This document shows, one piece after another, positions 35,368 through 43,867 of a DNA stretch of 64,000 bases. This DNA comes from Roseibacterium beibuensis (lineage in GTDB: Bacteria; Pseudomonadota; Alphaproteobacteria; Rhodobacterales; Rhodobacteraceae), in the NCBI RefSeq assembly GCF_039542305.1, contig NZ_BAABHW010000001.1, positions 1,054,001-1,118,000 of the forward strand, given 5' to 3'. Position 1 is the stretch's first letter. The number at the start of each line of letters is the position of its first letter. Position numbers and translations under genes: made by a program. The notes beneath the pieces were generated by a model. It was not told the DNA's origin. It searched no databases and saw only the letters and a program-made list of their open reading frames with translations.

Positions 35368-36255
35368 TCAGGACGGGTAGAACAGGGCAGACAGAACGTA
35401 GTCGTCGGGCAAGGACAGGTTTGGCGGCATGCTACGGCCCTGCGCGATCTGCGCAGGGAGAAGCCCCGTGTGCGGCCCTTCGGGCGGGGTGGTGCCGGGC
35501 GGCGACATGGGCGTGTCGACCTCGGCGCGCAGGCAAGGGGCCTCGACCACCCGCACGGGGCTGGCCGACAGCACCGCTGGTCCGATGCGCTCAAGGCAAT
35601 CCGGCCAGGGCGTCCCGCACTGGGGCGCGATGGCGTCGGACAGCTCCGCCGAGCAGCGCAGGGTGAACCGGGCGACACGCCGCCCGAGGCCAAGATCGAA
35701 GCGACGCCCGCCTGCGTCACGCGCCAGAAGGCTCTCCGCGTCCGGCCCCAGGTCGGTTAGTTCCGCCGGGCCGCGCTGCCCGGCGCGCCCTTTGGGCACG
35801 GCCAGGGCAATCACCGGCGCGTCCTCGGGGCGCTGGATCTCGAACGCGGTCAGGTAAGTCGCCGCCTTGACGCGCAGGGCCGCGCGGGGCGTTTTCACCG
35901 TCAGGACAGAGGCGGCGCGATCCGTCTCGAACGGCTCGTCCGGGGCGCGCAGGACCTCGGCCACCGCGCCATGGACGCCGACCGCGAAGCGGCCCTCGGC
36001 GGCAGCGAACCGGGCCGCCACCTCGTCCAGAAGGCGCTCGCCCTGCCAGTCGAGGCGTCGGACGGTCAGACCCATTTCGGCCGCACGCCCGGGCAATTCG
36101 GCCCAGACGCTTTCGCGATAAGCGTCGCTGGCGCGGCCCCATTCCGCGATCTCGTCCAGCGTGCGGGCGCAGCCGATGCAACGCCCGACCGCCGCGTCGA
36201 AGACACAAACCCCGAGACAGGGGGTGGTTGGTGGACGCCGGGCCTCGAGCGTCAT
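35368..36255 (-). CDS. DUF1289 domain fused to an uncharacterised C-terminal domain
   Basis: The 295 residues begin with a DUF1289 module of about 50 residues, TPCLGVCVFD...RCIGCARTLDEIAEW, with cysteines C13, C17, C26, C29 that probably bind an Fe-S cluster or zinc. Stand-alone DUF1289 proteins are about 60-100 residues, so the following 240 residues are an added domain. That part is soluble, has further scattered cysteines (RCSAELSD, QCGTPWPDCLERIG) and matches nothing I know. The gene starts within an ATGA of a tiny upstream ORF and ends about 220 bases before cobU. Confidence 0.75.
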   Translation of the reverse strand: MTLEARRPPTTPCLGVCVFDAAVGRCIGCARTLDEIAEWGRASDAYRESVWAELPGRAAEMGLTVRRLDWQGERLLDEVAARFAAAEGRFAVGVHGAVAEVLRAPDEPFETDRAASVLTVKTPRAALRVKAATYLTAFEIQRPEDAPVIALAVPKGRAGQRGPAELTDLGPDAESLLARDAGGRRFDLGLGRRVARFTLRCSAELSDAIAPQCGTPWPDCLERIGPAVLSASPVRVVEAPCLRAEVDTPMSPPGTTPPEGPHTGLLPAQIAQGRSMPPNLSLPDDYVLSALFYPS

Positions 36256-36317
36256 TGCGCAGCCCCGTCGCGGGCGCGGATCTGCGTCGTGGCGATGTGG
36301 CTGCTGCGGTCGGTCAT
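36252..36317 (-). CDS. Possible 21-residue leader ORF before the DUF1289 gene
   Basis: ATG 36317 begins MTDRSSHIATTQIRARD and stops in the ATGA that starts the DUF1289 gene. It has a strong ribosome site (AAGGAG, 6 bases before the ATG), unlike the DUF1289 start itself. Translation of this peptide would couple to the downstream gene. Confidence 0.35.
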   Translation of the reverse strand: MTDRSSHIATTQIRARDGAAQ

Positions 36318-36388
36318 TCCCAGCTCCTTCGGCATGGCTGGTCGTGCCGGGTGGAACATAGCGCGGCCCTTGCGTCGCGCAATCACCG

Positions 36389-37555
36389 TCAGAGGCGCGA
36401 TCCGCTGAAGACGGGGCGCGGCAACGGGCTGGTCAGATGCGGGGCCATGACCAGTGCAAAGCCCAGCCAGCCGAGGCACCAGAGCGCCGCGGACAGGTCG
36501 AGCAGGCCAGCCATGCGGGCCGGTACGGCGCAAAGGATCAGCAGATAGGCCATGCCAACGCCTGCGCGCGCCTTCAACCCTTCCGCGGTGCGGTGGGCGA
36601 AGACCCGCGCGCCCAGCCCCATGAAATGCCCCCCCATCGCCCCGAGGACGAGGGCATGCTGTGCCTCGGCTGGCGCAAGGCCGATGCCAAGCAGCGAGAG
36701 GCCCCAGAGGACAAGGCCCACGGGCACCCAGACGCAGGCAATCGTCAGGATCGCGAGGAGCACGTCCCGGCCCGCCGGGGCCAAGGGCCACGTGGCGATG
36801 TAGAGGAGCATCAAAAGCCCCGCAGCGATAAGGGCGAAGGAGGCAGCGTCGATCGCGCCATAGGAAAGCGAGGCCGCCGCCGCCGCGACCGCGACAAGGG
36901 TAAGGCGGCGCGGCAGGGCGGGAACGGCGCGCACCGTGCGTCCCTCCCATTTCGCGGCGTAGTCGAGAAAGGCCGGCACCATGCGCCCGCCGATATGGAT
37001 CAGCATGGCGGCAAAGCCGAGAACGGCGATGGCGGGAAAGGCGGGATGAAACGCGCCGGTTGCCATGAACAGAATCCAGGTGCCGGAAATCGCGCCGCCA
37101 ACCATGGCAACGGCGATGAAGATGGGTTGCCAGCCCTTGCCCGCCCGCCTAGCCTCGATGAAAAGAAGGGCCGCCACGCTCCAGAAGAACGCGACCGAGC
37201 ACAGCGCGGCAATCCATGCGGGCAAGGCCGGGAGCAGGAGCGCGACGCGCGCGCCGACCCAGAGCAGGGCGAGCAGGGCCACGGGCAGGCCCTGGATCGG
37301 GGCGCGGGCGGTCCAGCTGCTGATCGCGCTGCACAGGTAGCCCGCAAGCGCCGCGCCGCCGAACCCGAAGGTCATCTCGTGAATGTGCCACGACAGCGGA
37401 TCGGGCAGGCGCGCGATGACCGACGGCGCCCATTGCCAAAGCGCCACCGCACCCGCTGCCCAGAGCGCGGCGAGCAGGAACATGGGCCGGGCCGCCGCCG
37501 CAAGAAACCCGCGCTGCGGCCAGGTTCTGTCGAATGCTTTCGGTTCGCTGCCCAC
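36389..37555 (-). CDS. nnrS: NnrS-family membrane protein
   Basis: An integral membrane haem protein family first found with nitric oxide and nitrite metabolism; it is linked to protection from nitrosative stress, mechanism unsettled. The 388 residues have about 12 membrane segments and the family motif WHIHEMTFGFGGAALAGYL, the conserved histidines LIHIGGRMVP and HFMGLGARVFAHRT. Start GTG 37555 after AGAGGCACCAAG; the open frame upstream (94 codons) is not hydrophobic and lacks family similarity. It is divergent from cobH. Confidence 0.85.
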   Translation of the reverse strand: MGSEPKAFDRTWPQRGFLAAAARPMFLLAALWAAGAVALWQWAPSVIARLPDPLSWHIHEMTFGFGGAALAGYLCSAISSWTARAPIQGLPVALLALLWVGARVALLLPALPAWIAALCSVAFFWSVAALLFIEARRAGKGWQPIFIAVAMVGGAISGTWILFMATGAFHPAFPAIAVLGFAAMLIHIGGRMVPAFLDYAAKWEGRTVRAVPALPRRLTLVAVAAAAASLSYGAIDAASFALIAAGLLMLLYIATWPLAPAGRDVLLAILTIACVWVPVGLVLWGLSLLGIGLAPAEAQHALVLGAMGGHFMGLGARVFAHRTAEGLKARAGVGMAYLLILCAVPARMAGLLDLSAALWCLGWLGFALVMAPHLTSPLPRPVFSGSRL

Positions 37556-37835
37556 CTTGGTGCCTCTGGATTGCCGATATCTCACAAGTGCCCGATGCGG
37601 GGCGCCCTGGTCGCTGTCATGACGCAGGACATAGGAGAATGCGACAGGACTCCACAATGGGCGTTGCGTTTTCTGCGACTGCTCCGCGCATTCTGCGCAT
37701 GGCTGTCCATTTAATCTGACATAGGTGGGCCGGGATGGGCGCTTTGATCTTGTCACCACCGGCGTGCCATGGGATGACCCCATGCGCCGTGGCATCGCCC
37801 CGCGGCGCGTGACAGACCTCATCGGCGGCGGACCC

Positions 37836-38465
37836 ATGCCCTACAGCTACGAAACAGACGGCGCGGCGATCTATGCCGAAAGCTTCGCGACCATCCGTGC
37901 CGAGGCCGATCTGGCGCGCTTCGACAGGGACGAAGAGCAGGTCGCCGTCCGGATGATCCACGCCGCCGGGATGGTGGGGCTGGAAAAGCACGCCCGGTTC
38001 TCGCCCGGCATGGTCGCAGCGGCCCGAGATGCGCTGGAGGCAGGCGCGCCGATCCTGTGCGACGCGCGCATGGTCAGCGAGGGCGTGACGCGAAAACGCC
38101 TGCCAGCCGCCAACGAGGTGATCTGCACGCTGCACGACCCGCAGGTGCCGGATCTGGCCGCGCGCCTTGGCACCACCCGGTCGGCGGCGGCGCTGGAGCT
38201 GTGGCGGCCGCATCTGGCGGGCAGCGTCGTGGCCATCGGCAATGCCCCCACGGCGCTGTTCCACCTGCTCGAGATGCTGGAGGACCCCGAGTGCCCGCGC
38301 CCCGCCGCGATCATCGGCTGCCCGGTGGGGTTCGTCGGGGCGGCGGAGTCGAAGGATGCCCTTTGGGCCGCTCAGCCCGCGCCCTGTCTGATCATCGAGG
38401 GGCGCCTGGGGGGCAGCGCGATTACCGTCGCCGCCATCAACGCCATCGCGAGCCGCGCGGAATGA
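37836..38465 (+). CDS. cobH: Precorrin-8X methylmutase CobH
   Basis: Moves the methyl group from C-11 to C-12 of precorrin-8x, giving hydrogenobyrinate. The 209 residues start MPYSYETDGAAIYAESFATIR; the key His is in MIHAAGMVGLE; GNAPTALFHLLEML and CPVGFVGAAESK are typical. The ATG 37836 matches family starts; 37 upstream in-frame codons are unsupported. It opens an operon, with ATGA overlap into cobI. The 280-base gap to nnrS carries no recognisable B12 riboswitch. Confidence 0.95.
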   Translation: MPYSYETDGAAIYAESFATIRAEADLARFDRDEEQVAVRMIHAAGMVGLEKHARFSPGMVAAARDALEAGAPILCDARMVSEGVTRKRLPAANEVICTLHDPQVPDLAARLGTTRSAAALELWRPHLAGSVVAIGNAPTALFHLLEMLEDPECPRPAAIIGCPVGFVGAAESKDALWAAQPAPCLIIEGRLGGSAITVAAINAIASRAE

Positions 38466-39202
38466 GCGTGGGACGGAAAATCGGCACGATCCATGGCGTC
38501 GGGCTTGGCCCCGGCGATCCGGAGTTGATGAGCGTTCGCGCCGACCGCCTTGTGCGCGGGGCCGCCCATGTGGCGTTCTTCCGCAAGGCCGGACGGGCGG
38601 GGCGCGCCCGCGCCATCGTCGAGGGGATGCTGCGTGCCGATGCCTCCGAAATCGCGATGGAATACCCGGTCACGACCGAAATCCCCTTGGACGATCCGGC
38701 CTATGCCGCCTGCCTGTCCGAGTTCTATGAACATGTCGCGGCCCGGCTGCGCGACATCGCACTGGCGGGCGAGGATGTCGTGGTTCTGTGCGAAGGCGAT
38801 CCGTTTTTCTACGGCTCGTTCATGCACCTCTACACGCGGCTGAAGGATGACGTTCCGGTCACGGTCGTGCCTGCCATCACCGGCATGTCGGCGGCCTGGA
38901 CGGCGACGGGGATTCCCGTGACCTGGGGCGACGACGTGCTGACGGTTCTGCTCGGCACCATGCCCGAGGCAGAGCTTGCGCGGCGCATGGGAGATTCCGA
39001 CGCCATCGTGGTCATGAAGGTCGGGCGCAACCTGCCCAAGGTGCGCGCCGCGCTGGAAACGGCGGGGAAGCTCGACCGCGCCTGGCTGGTGGAATGCGCC
39101 AGCATGGATGACGAAACCGCCGTTCCGCTGGTCGAGGCGGGCAACCGTGCGGCGCCCTATTTCTCCATCGTCATCGTCCATGGCCAGGGGCGGCGGCCAT
39201 GA
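38462..39202 (+). CDS. cobI: Precorrin-2 C20-methyltransferase CobI
   Basis: SAM-dependent methylation of precorrin-2 at C-20 to give precorrin-3A. In 246 residues: GTIHGVGLGPGDPELMSVRA at the N-terminus, VVVLCEGDPFFYGSFMHLY and VPAITGMSAAWTATGIP, the standard tetrapyrrole methylase elements. It overlaps cobH and cobJ by 4 bases each, so translation is coupled. Confidence 0.96.
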   Translation: MSVGRKIGTIHGVGLGPGDPELMSVRADRLVRGAAHVAFFRKAGRAGRARAIVEGMLRADASEIAMEYPVTTEIPLDDPAYAACLSEFYEHVAARLRDIALAGEDVVVLCEGDPFFYGSFMHLYTRLKDDVPVTVVPAITGMSAAWTATGIPVTWGDDVLTVLLGTMPEAELARRMGDSDAIVVMKVGRNLPKVRAALETAGKLDRAWLVECASMDDETAVPLVEAGNRAAPYFSIVIVHGQGRRP

Positions 39203-39951
39203 GCGGCTGGGTCGTCATCGCGGGTCTGGGGCCGGGCGACGAAGACCTGGTCACGCCGGAGGTGCGGCAAGCCCTGTCCGAGGCGACGGATATCGTGGGT
39301 TACATTCCCTATGTGCGGCGTGTGCCGGCCCGCCCCGGCCTGACGCGCCACGAGACCGACAATCGCGAGGAGCTGGACCGGGCGCGCCACGCGCTGCAGA
39401 TGGCCGAAGACGGCCGGCGCGTCGTCGTCGTCAGTTCGGGCGACCCGGGTGTTTTCGCAATGGCCTCCGCCGTGTTCGAGGCGGTCGAGACCGGGCCAGA
39501 CCGCTGGCGCGCCCTCGACATCCGGGTCTTGCCCGGCATCACCGCGATGCTGGCCGCGTCCGCGCGGATCGGGGCGCCGATGGGCCATGATTTCTGCGCC
39601 ATCAACCTCAGCGACAACCTCAAACCGCAGGCGCTGATCGAAAAGCGCCTTCGGCTCGCCGTCGAGGCGGATTTCGCCATCGCGCTTTACAATCCGCGCT
39701 CCAAGGCCCGGCCCGAGGGCATGGGCCGCGCGCTCGACCTGTTGCGAGAGGTTTGCGAGCCGTCGCGCGTTCTGGTGTTCGCCCGGGCCGTGTCGACACC
39801 GGAGGAACAGTTGCGCGTTGTCCGCCTGAAAGATGCCGCGCCGGAGATGGCGGACATGCGCACCGTGGTCCTGATCGGCTCCTCCGCGACGCGGATCATC
39901 GACCGCGACGGCACGCCCTTCGTCTATACCCCGAGGTCGGTGCCGGAATGA
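39199..39951 (+). CDS. cobJ: Precorrin-3B C17-methyltransferase CobJ
   Basis: Ring-contracting methyltransferase that turns precorrin-3B into precorrin-4. The 250 residues show VIAGLGPGDEDLVTPEV, DIVGYIPYVRRV, VVVSSGDPGVFAMAS, VLPGITAMLAASARIGAPMGHDF and CAINLSDNLKP, all characteristic of CobJ. Its last 28 bases overlap the 3' end of the convergent cobK. The precorrin-3B it needs is made by CobG or CobZ, not present in the window. Confidence 0.96.
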   Translation: MSGWVVIAGLGPGDEDLVTPEVRQALSEATDIVGYIPYVRRVPARPGLTRHETDNREELDRARHALQMAEDGRRVVVVSSGDPGVFAMASAVFEAVETGPDRWRALDIRVLPGITAMLAASARIGAPMGHDFCAINLSDNLKPQALIEKRLRLAVEADFAIALYNPRSKARPEGMGRALDLLREVCEPSRVLVFARAVSTPEEQLRVVRLKDAAPEMADMRTVVLIGSSATRIIDRDGTPFVYTPRSVPE

Positions 39952-40679
39952 GCCAGCCAGCCCAAGACCTCCTCCACGTCATGGGCCTCGTGCCGCTCCG
40001 GCTGGGGCGGCCGGTCGATCATCAGCACGGGCAGGTCCAGCGCACGGGCCGCGGCGATCTTGGCATAGGCGCCCGTTCCCCCCGCGTTTTTCGACACGAC
40101 AAGGTCAACGCCGTAGCGTTCCATCAGGGCGCGGTCCGCTGCCTCGTCGAAGGGGCCGCGATCGACGATGACCTCGGCCTCGGGAAAGGGCAGGGGGTGG
40201 CTGGGCGGATCGACCAGCCGCAGCAGGTAGCGATGCTGCGGGTTGGGCGCGAACTCGGCCAGGTGCATCCGTCCCACGGCCAGCATGACGGTCATCCGGG
40301 GCCGGTCGAGCGTCGCCACCGCGCCCGCGATATCAGGCACGCGCTGCCAGCGGTCGCCGGGCATGGGCTGCCACTCGGGCCGTGTCAGCGCAAGAAGCGG
40401 AACATCGGCCATCGCGCAGGCCTCGACGGCATTGCGGCTCATCTGCACCGCGAACGGGTGGGTCGCGTCGATGACATGGGTGATCCCCGCCTCGGCAAGG
40501 TAACGCGCCAGCCCCTCGGCCCCGCCGAACCCGCCGACGCGCTGCGGCAGAGGCTGGCGCAAGGGGCGCTCTACCCGGCCCGCGAAGGAGACCGTGCCGA
40601 CCATGCCACGCTCCGCCACGGCGCGGGCGAGCGCGGTGGCCTCGCTCGTGCCGGCAAGGATCAGGAGGGTCTGCGTCAT
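39924..40679 (-). CDS. cobK: Precorrin-6A reductase CobK
   Basis: NADPH-dependent reduction of precorrin-6A. The 251 residues start MTQTLLILAGTSEATALARA (dinucleotide-binding) with VSFAGRVERPLR, HVIDATHPFAVQMS and VSKNAGGTGAYAKI. It is the only cob gene of this stretch on the minus strand. Its ATG and that of cobL share the sequence CATG (40677-40680), and its 3' end overlaps cobJ, so it is wedged between rightward genes with no spare base. Confidence 0.94.
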   Translation of the reverse strand: MTQTLLILAGTSEATALARAVAERGMVGTVSFAGRVERPLRQPLPQRVGGFGGAEGLARYLAEAGITHVIDATHPFAVQMSRNAVEACAMADVPLLALTRPEWQPMPGDRWQRVPDIAGAVATLDRPRMTVMLAVGRMHLAEFAPNPQHRYLLRLVDPPSHPLPFPEAEVIVDRGPFDEAADRALMERYGVDLVVSKNAGGTGAYAKIAAARALDLPVLMIDRPPQPERHEAHDVEEVLGWLAHSGTDLGV

Positions 40680-41877
40680 GGCTGAGGCTCCGTGGCTTAC
40701 CATCGTGGGTCTGGGCGAAGATGGCCCGGACGGGTTGCCGCCCGCAAGCCGTCGCGCGCTGGATGCGGCAGAGGTGGTCATGGGCGCAAGGCGGCATCTT
40801 GCACTGCTGGGCGATCTGGCCGCCGAGACGATCGAGTGGCCGGTGCCCTTTGCCGATGGCCTGCCCATCCTGATGCGCTTGCGAGGGCGGCGCGTGGTCG
40901 TTTTGGCCTCGGGTGATCCGTTCTGGTTCGGCGCAGGCGCCGTCATCGCGCGCAAGCTGGATCGCGACGAGTGGCGCGCCGTGCCGGGGCCTTCGAGTTT
41001 TTCGCTGGCCGCCGCGCGCCTCGGCTGGCCGTTGGAGCGCACGTTTTGCCTTGGCCTGCATGCCGCGCCGCTCTCCCGGCTGAAGCCGCATCTCGCGCCG
41101 GGTGTGCGCGCGATTGTCCTGCTGCGGGATGGCGAGAGCGTCATGGACCTCGCCCGCTACCTGGCGGAAGAAGGGTTCGGGGCAAGCGACCTGACGGTCA
41201 TGGAGGCCTTGGGCGGCCCGCGCGAACGCCTGACCGAGGCCAAGGCCGAGACCTTGACGGATGCCGGGTTCGTCCACCCGGTTGCCGTTGCGGTCGAGGT
41301 GGCCGGCGAGGGCGCACCGCTGCCCTGCGCCTCCGGACTCGCGGACGATGTCTTCGACAGCGATGGCCAGATCACCAAGCGCCCGGTCCGCGCGCTGGCC
41401 CTGTCGGCGCTGGCGCCGCGTCCGTTCGAAACGCTTTGGGATATCGGCGGCGGGTCGGGCTCTGTCGCCATCGAATGGCTGCTGTCGCATCCGACGACCG
41501 AGGCCATCAGCATCGAGGCACGCTCCGACCGTGCCGCGCGCATCCGCAACAATGCCGACCGATTGGGCGTGGACCGTCTGCAGATCGTCGAAGGGGAGGC
41601 CCCGACGGCGCTGGACGGCCTTCCCTTGCCGCAGGCGGTGTTCATCGGGGGCGGCTTGTCCAACGATCTCCTCATCGACCTGACCACCCGGCTCGCGCCG
41701 GGCACGCGCCTTGTGGCCCATGCGGTCACGCTGGAGTCCGAGGCGCTGCTGACGGGGTGGTCGGGCCGCCTGGGCGGAACGCTCCTGCGCATCGCGCTGT
41801 CCGAGGCCGCGCCCCTTGGGCCGAAGCGCGGCTGGAAATCGGCCTATCCGGTGGTGCAATGGCAGGTCGTACTGTGA
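40678..41877 (+). CDS. cobL: Precorrin-6Y C5,15-methyltransferase (decarboxylating) CobL
   Basis: Bifunctional fusion: the N-terminal CbiE-like half (WLTIVGLGEDGPDGLPP, VVVLASGDPFWFG) methylates C-5, the C-terminal CbiT-like half (about 235-399; LWDIGGGSGSVAIEWL) methylates C-15 and decarboxylates the acetate. 399 residues. AGGAGGG lies 9 bases before the ATG, inside cobK. The stop overlaps the GTG of cobE (GTGA). Confidence 0.95.
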   Translation: MAEAPWLTIVGLGEDGPDGLPPASRRALDAAEVVMGARRHLALLGDLAAETIEWPVPFADGLPILMRLRGRRVVVLASGDPFWFGAGAVIARKLDRDEWRAVPGPSSFSLAAARLGWPLERTFCLGLHAAPLSRLKPHLAPGVRAIVLLRDGESVMDLARYLAEEGFGASDLTVMEALGGPRERLTEAKAETLTDAGFVHPVAVAVEVAGEGAPLPCASGLADDVFDSDGQITKRPVRALALSALAPRPFETLWDIGGGSGSVAIEWLLSHPTTEAISIEARSDRAARIRNNADRLGVDRLQIVEGEAPTALDGLPLPQAVFIGGGLSNDLLIDLTTRLAPGTRLVAHAVTLESEALLTGWSGRLGGTLLRIALSEAAPLGPKRGWKSAYPVVQWQVVL

Positions 41878-42242
41878 TCGTCGCGGGGTTCGGATTTCGG
41901 GCGTCTGCCACCCGCGACAGCCTCGCGGATGCGCTGAGCCGGGCGGGTGGCCAGACCGGCCTGTCGGCTCTCGCCACCGCCGAGGACAAGGCGCAAACGG
42001 CGGCCTTCACCAGTTTCGCGACGGAGCTCGGCCTGCCGGTCCATGCGGTTGACGCGGCCACCCTCTCGCGGCAGGAGACGCGCACGCAATCCAAGCCGTC
42101 GCGCGCGGCGCGCGGAACCGGCAGCGTGGCCGAAGCGGCGGCGCTGGCTGCAGCGGGGCCGGGCGCGCGCCTGCTGGCCCCGCGCGTGGTGTCGCAGGAT
42201 GGCCTTGCGACCTGCGCTCTGGCGAAAAGGGACGAGACATGA
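41874..42242 (+). CDS. cobE: Cobalamin biosynthesis protein CobE
   Basis: A 122-residue protein like CobE and the C-terminal domain of CbiG; its biochemical role in the aerobic pathway is not settled. It begins IVAGFGFRASATRDSL and has the Gly/Ser-rich CobE elements GTGSVAEAAALAAAG and a Cys near the end. Start GTG 41874 is favoured by the GTGA overlap with cobL; ATG 41859 would add five residues. The stop overlaps cobM (ATGA). Confidence 0.85.
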   Translation: MIVAGFGFRASATRDSLADALSRAGGQTGLSALATAEDKAQTAAFTSFATELGLPVHAVDAATLSRQETRTQSKPSRAARGTGSVAEAAALAAAGPGARLLAPRVVSQDGLATCALAKRDET

Positions 42243-43033
42243 CCGTGCATTTCATCGGCGCCGGGCCGGGCGCTGCCGATCTTCTGACACTCCGGGGTCG
42301 TGACCTGATCGCGCAATGCCCGGTCTGCCTCTATGCCGGGTCGCTGGTGCCCGAGGCCGTGCTGTCCCATTGCCCCGAGGGGGCGCGGATCGTGAACACG
42401 GCGGCGATGGACCTCGACGCGATCATGGCCGAGATCGCGGCCGCCCATGACGCGGGGCAGAATATCGCGCGGCTGCATTCCGGCGACCTGTCGGTCTGGT
42501 CCGCGATGGGGGAACAGTTGCGCCGCCTCGACGCCATGCAGATCCCCTATACCGTCACGCCCGGCGTGCCGTCCTTCTCGGCCGCCGCAGCCGCCCTTGG
42601 CGCGGAACTGACGCTGCCGGGCATCGCGCAATCGGTGGTCCTGACCCGCACGCAAGGCCGCGCCTCCTCGATGCCCGAGGGAGAGACGCTGGCCGCTTTC
42701 GGCGCCACGGGCGCGACGCTGGCCATCCATCTGTCGATCCAGAACCTGGGCCGCGTGGTGGCCGAGTTGACCCCGCATTACGGCGCGGAGTGTCCCATCG
42801 CCGTCATCTGGCGTGCAAGCTGGCCGGACGAGCGGATCGTGCGCGGGACGCTTTCGACCATCGAAGACGCGATGCCCGACGGGATCGAGCGCACCGCACT
42901 GATCCTCGTGGGGCGGGCGATCGGGGCAACGGGATTTGCCGAAAGCCGTCTCTACGCGCCGGATTACGACCGCCGCTACCGTCCGCAATCGGCCGACAGC
43001 CCATGGGCAGGATGGAGCGATGGAGATGACTGA
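42239..43033 (+). CDS. cobM: Precorrin-4 C11-methyltransferase CobM
   Basis: Methylates C-11 of precorrin-4 to give precorrin-5. The 264 residues show VHFIGAGPGAADLLTLRG, CLYAGSLVPEAVL, RLHSGDLSVWSAMGEQ and TVTPGVPSFSAAAAALG. The C-terminal tail ends AGWSDGDD. Its 3' end overlaps the start of a 39-residue ORF. Confidence 0.96.
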   Translation: MTVHFIGAGPGAADLLTLRGRDLIAQCPVCLYAGSLVPEAVLSHCPEGARIVNTAAMDLDAIMAEIAAAHDAGQNIARLHSGDLSVWSAMGEQLRRLDAMQIPYTVTPGVPSFSAAAAALGAELTLPGIAQSVVLTRTQGRASSMPEGETLAAFGATGATLAIHLSIQNLGRVVAELTPHYGAECPIAVIWRASWPDERIVRGTLSTIEDAMPDGIERTALILVGRAIGATGFAESRLYAPDYDRRYRPQSADSPWAGWSDGDD

Positions 43034-43139
43034 CAGTCACTTTCGTCCGGGCCGGGTGGATTTGGCCCCCGAAACGGTGCGCTTTACCGTCATGGCCACG
43101 GCGCTCAGACCTCACCTGACCGCAGGAGGGACCGCATGA
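43020..43139 (+). CDS. Small ORF (39 residues) between cobM and cobA
   Basis: ATG 43020 (or 43026) begins MEMTDSHFRPGRVDLAPET, and the stop overlaps the cobA ATG (ATGA). It overlaps the end of cobM as well, and GGAG lies 6 bases before the first ATG. Both junctions follow the pattern of the surrounding operon, so it is probably translated. No domain is recognised. It could be a coupling peptide rather than a functional protein. Confidence 0.45.
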   Translation: MEMTDSHFRPGRVDLAPETVRFTVMATALRPHLTAGGTA

Positions 43140-43867
43140 CCGGGTTCGTCAGTTTCGTTGGGTCCGGTCCGGGCGATCCGGAGCTTCTGACGCTGAAGGC
43201 GCTGGACCGGCTGAAGCGCGCGGACGCGATCCTGTATGACGACCTGTCTGCCGGTCCGATCCTGTCGCATGCAAGGCCGGATGCGGAGCTTGTGCCTGTC
43301 GGCAAGCGGGCCGGGCGGCCATCGCCCAAGCAGGAGCATGTCAGCCAGTTGCTGGTGGATCATGCGCTTGCCGGGGGGCGGGTCGTGCGCCTGAAATCCG
43401 GCGACAGCGCCCTGTTCGGGCGGCTGGAAGAAGAGCTGATCGCGCTGCGCGCCGCGGACATCCCCTTCGAGATCGTGCCCGGCGTGGCCTCTCCCTTCGC
43501 GGCCGCCGCCGCCGCCGCGATCCCCCTGACCCGGCGGATGAGCGCCCGGCGGGTGCAGTTCATCACCGGGCACGATGTCTCCGGCGGCTTGCCCAAGGAT
43601 CTGAACCTCGCGGCGCTGGCCGACCCCATGGCCTGCACCGTGGTCTTCATGGGCAAACGCACCTTTCCGCTGCTGGCCGACATGCTGATGGCGCATGGCA
43701 TGTCCCCCGACACACCCGCCATGCTGGCCGAGGCCGTGGGCACGCCCGACGCCGCCTATAGCCGCAGCACGCTGGCGACCCTGGCCAGGCAACTGGCCGC
43801 CGGGCGCAGCGACAAGCCCGCGCTGATCTTCTACGGCGCGCTGGCCGAGGGCTATGACCGTGATTGA
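43136..43867 (+). CDS. cobA: Uroporphyrinogen-III C-methyltransferase CobA
   Basis: Makes precorrin-2 from uroporphyrinogen III, the branch point to B12 and sirohaem. The 243 residues (methylase only, no siroheme-synthase domain) contain FVGSGPGDPELLTLKAL, ADAILYDDL, RLKSGDSALFGR, EIVPGVASPFAAAAAA and the SUMT signature VFMGKRTF. The stop overlaps cobF by 14 bases. Confidence 0.96.
   Translation: MTGFVSFVGSGPGDPELLTLKALDRLKRADAILYDDLSAGPILSHARPDAELVPVGKRAGRPSPKQEHVSQLLVDHALAGGRVVRLKSGDSALFGRLEEELIALRAADIPFEIVPGVASPFAAAAAAAIPLTRRMSARRVQFITGHDVSGGLPKDLNLAALADPMACTVVFMGKRTFPLLADMLMAHGMSPDTPAMLAEAVGTPDAAYSRSTLATLARQLAAGRSDKPALIFYGALAEGYDRD

Noticed and set aside
37556..37835. Cobalamin riboswitch upstream of cobH or nnrS
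   Set aside because: I looked for the B12 box (GCCACTG and the preceding conserved stretch) on both strands here and before cobB, cobQ and cobU and found no convincing match.
37737..37835. 25-codon ORF just upstream of cobH
   Set aside because: It ends before the cobH start without overlap, has no good ribosome site and an unremarkable translation.
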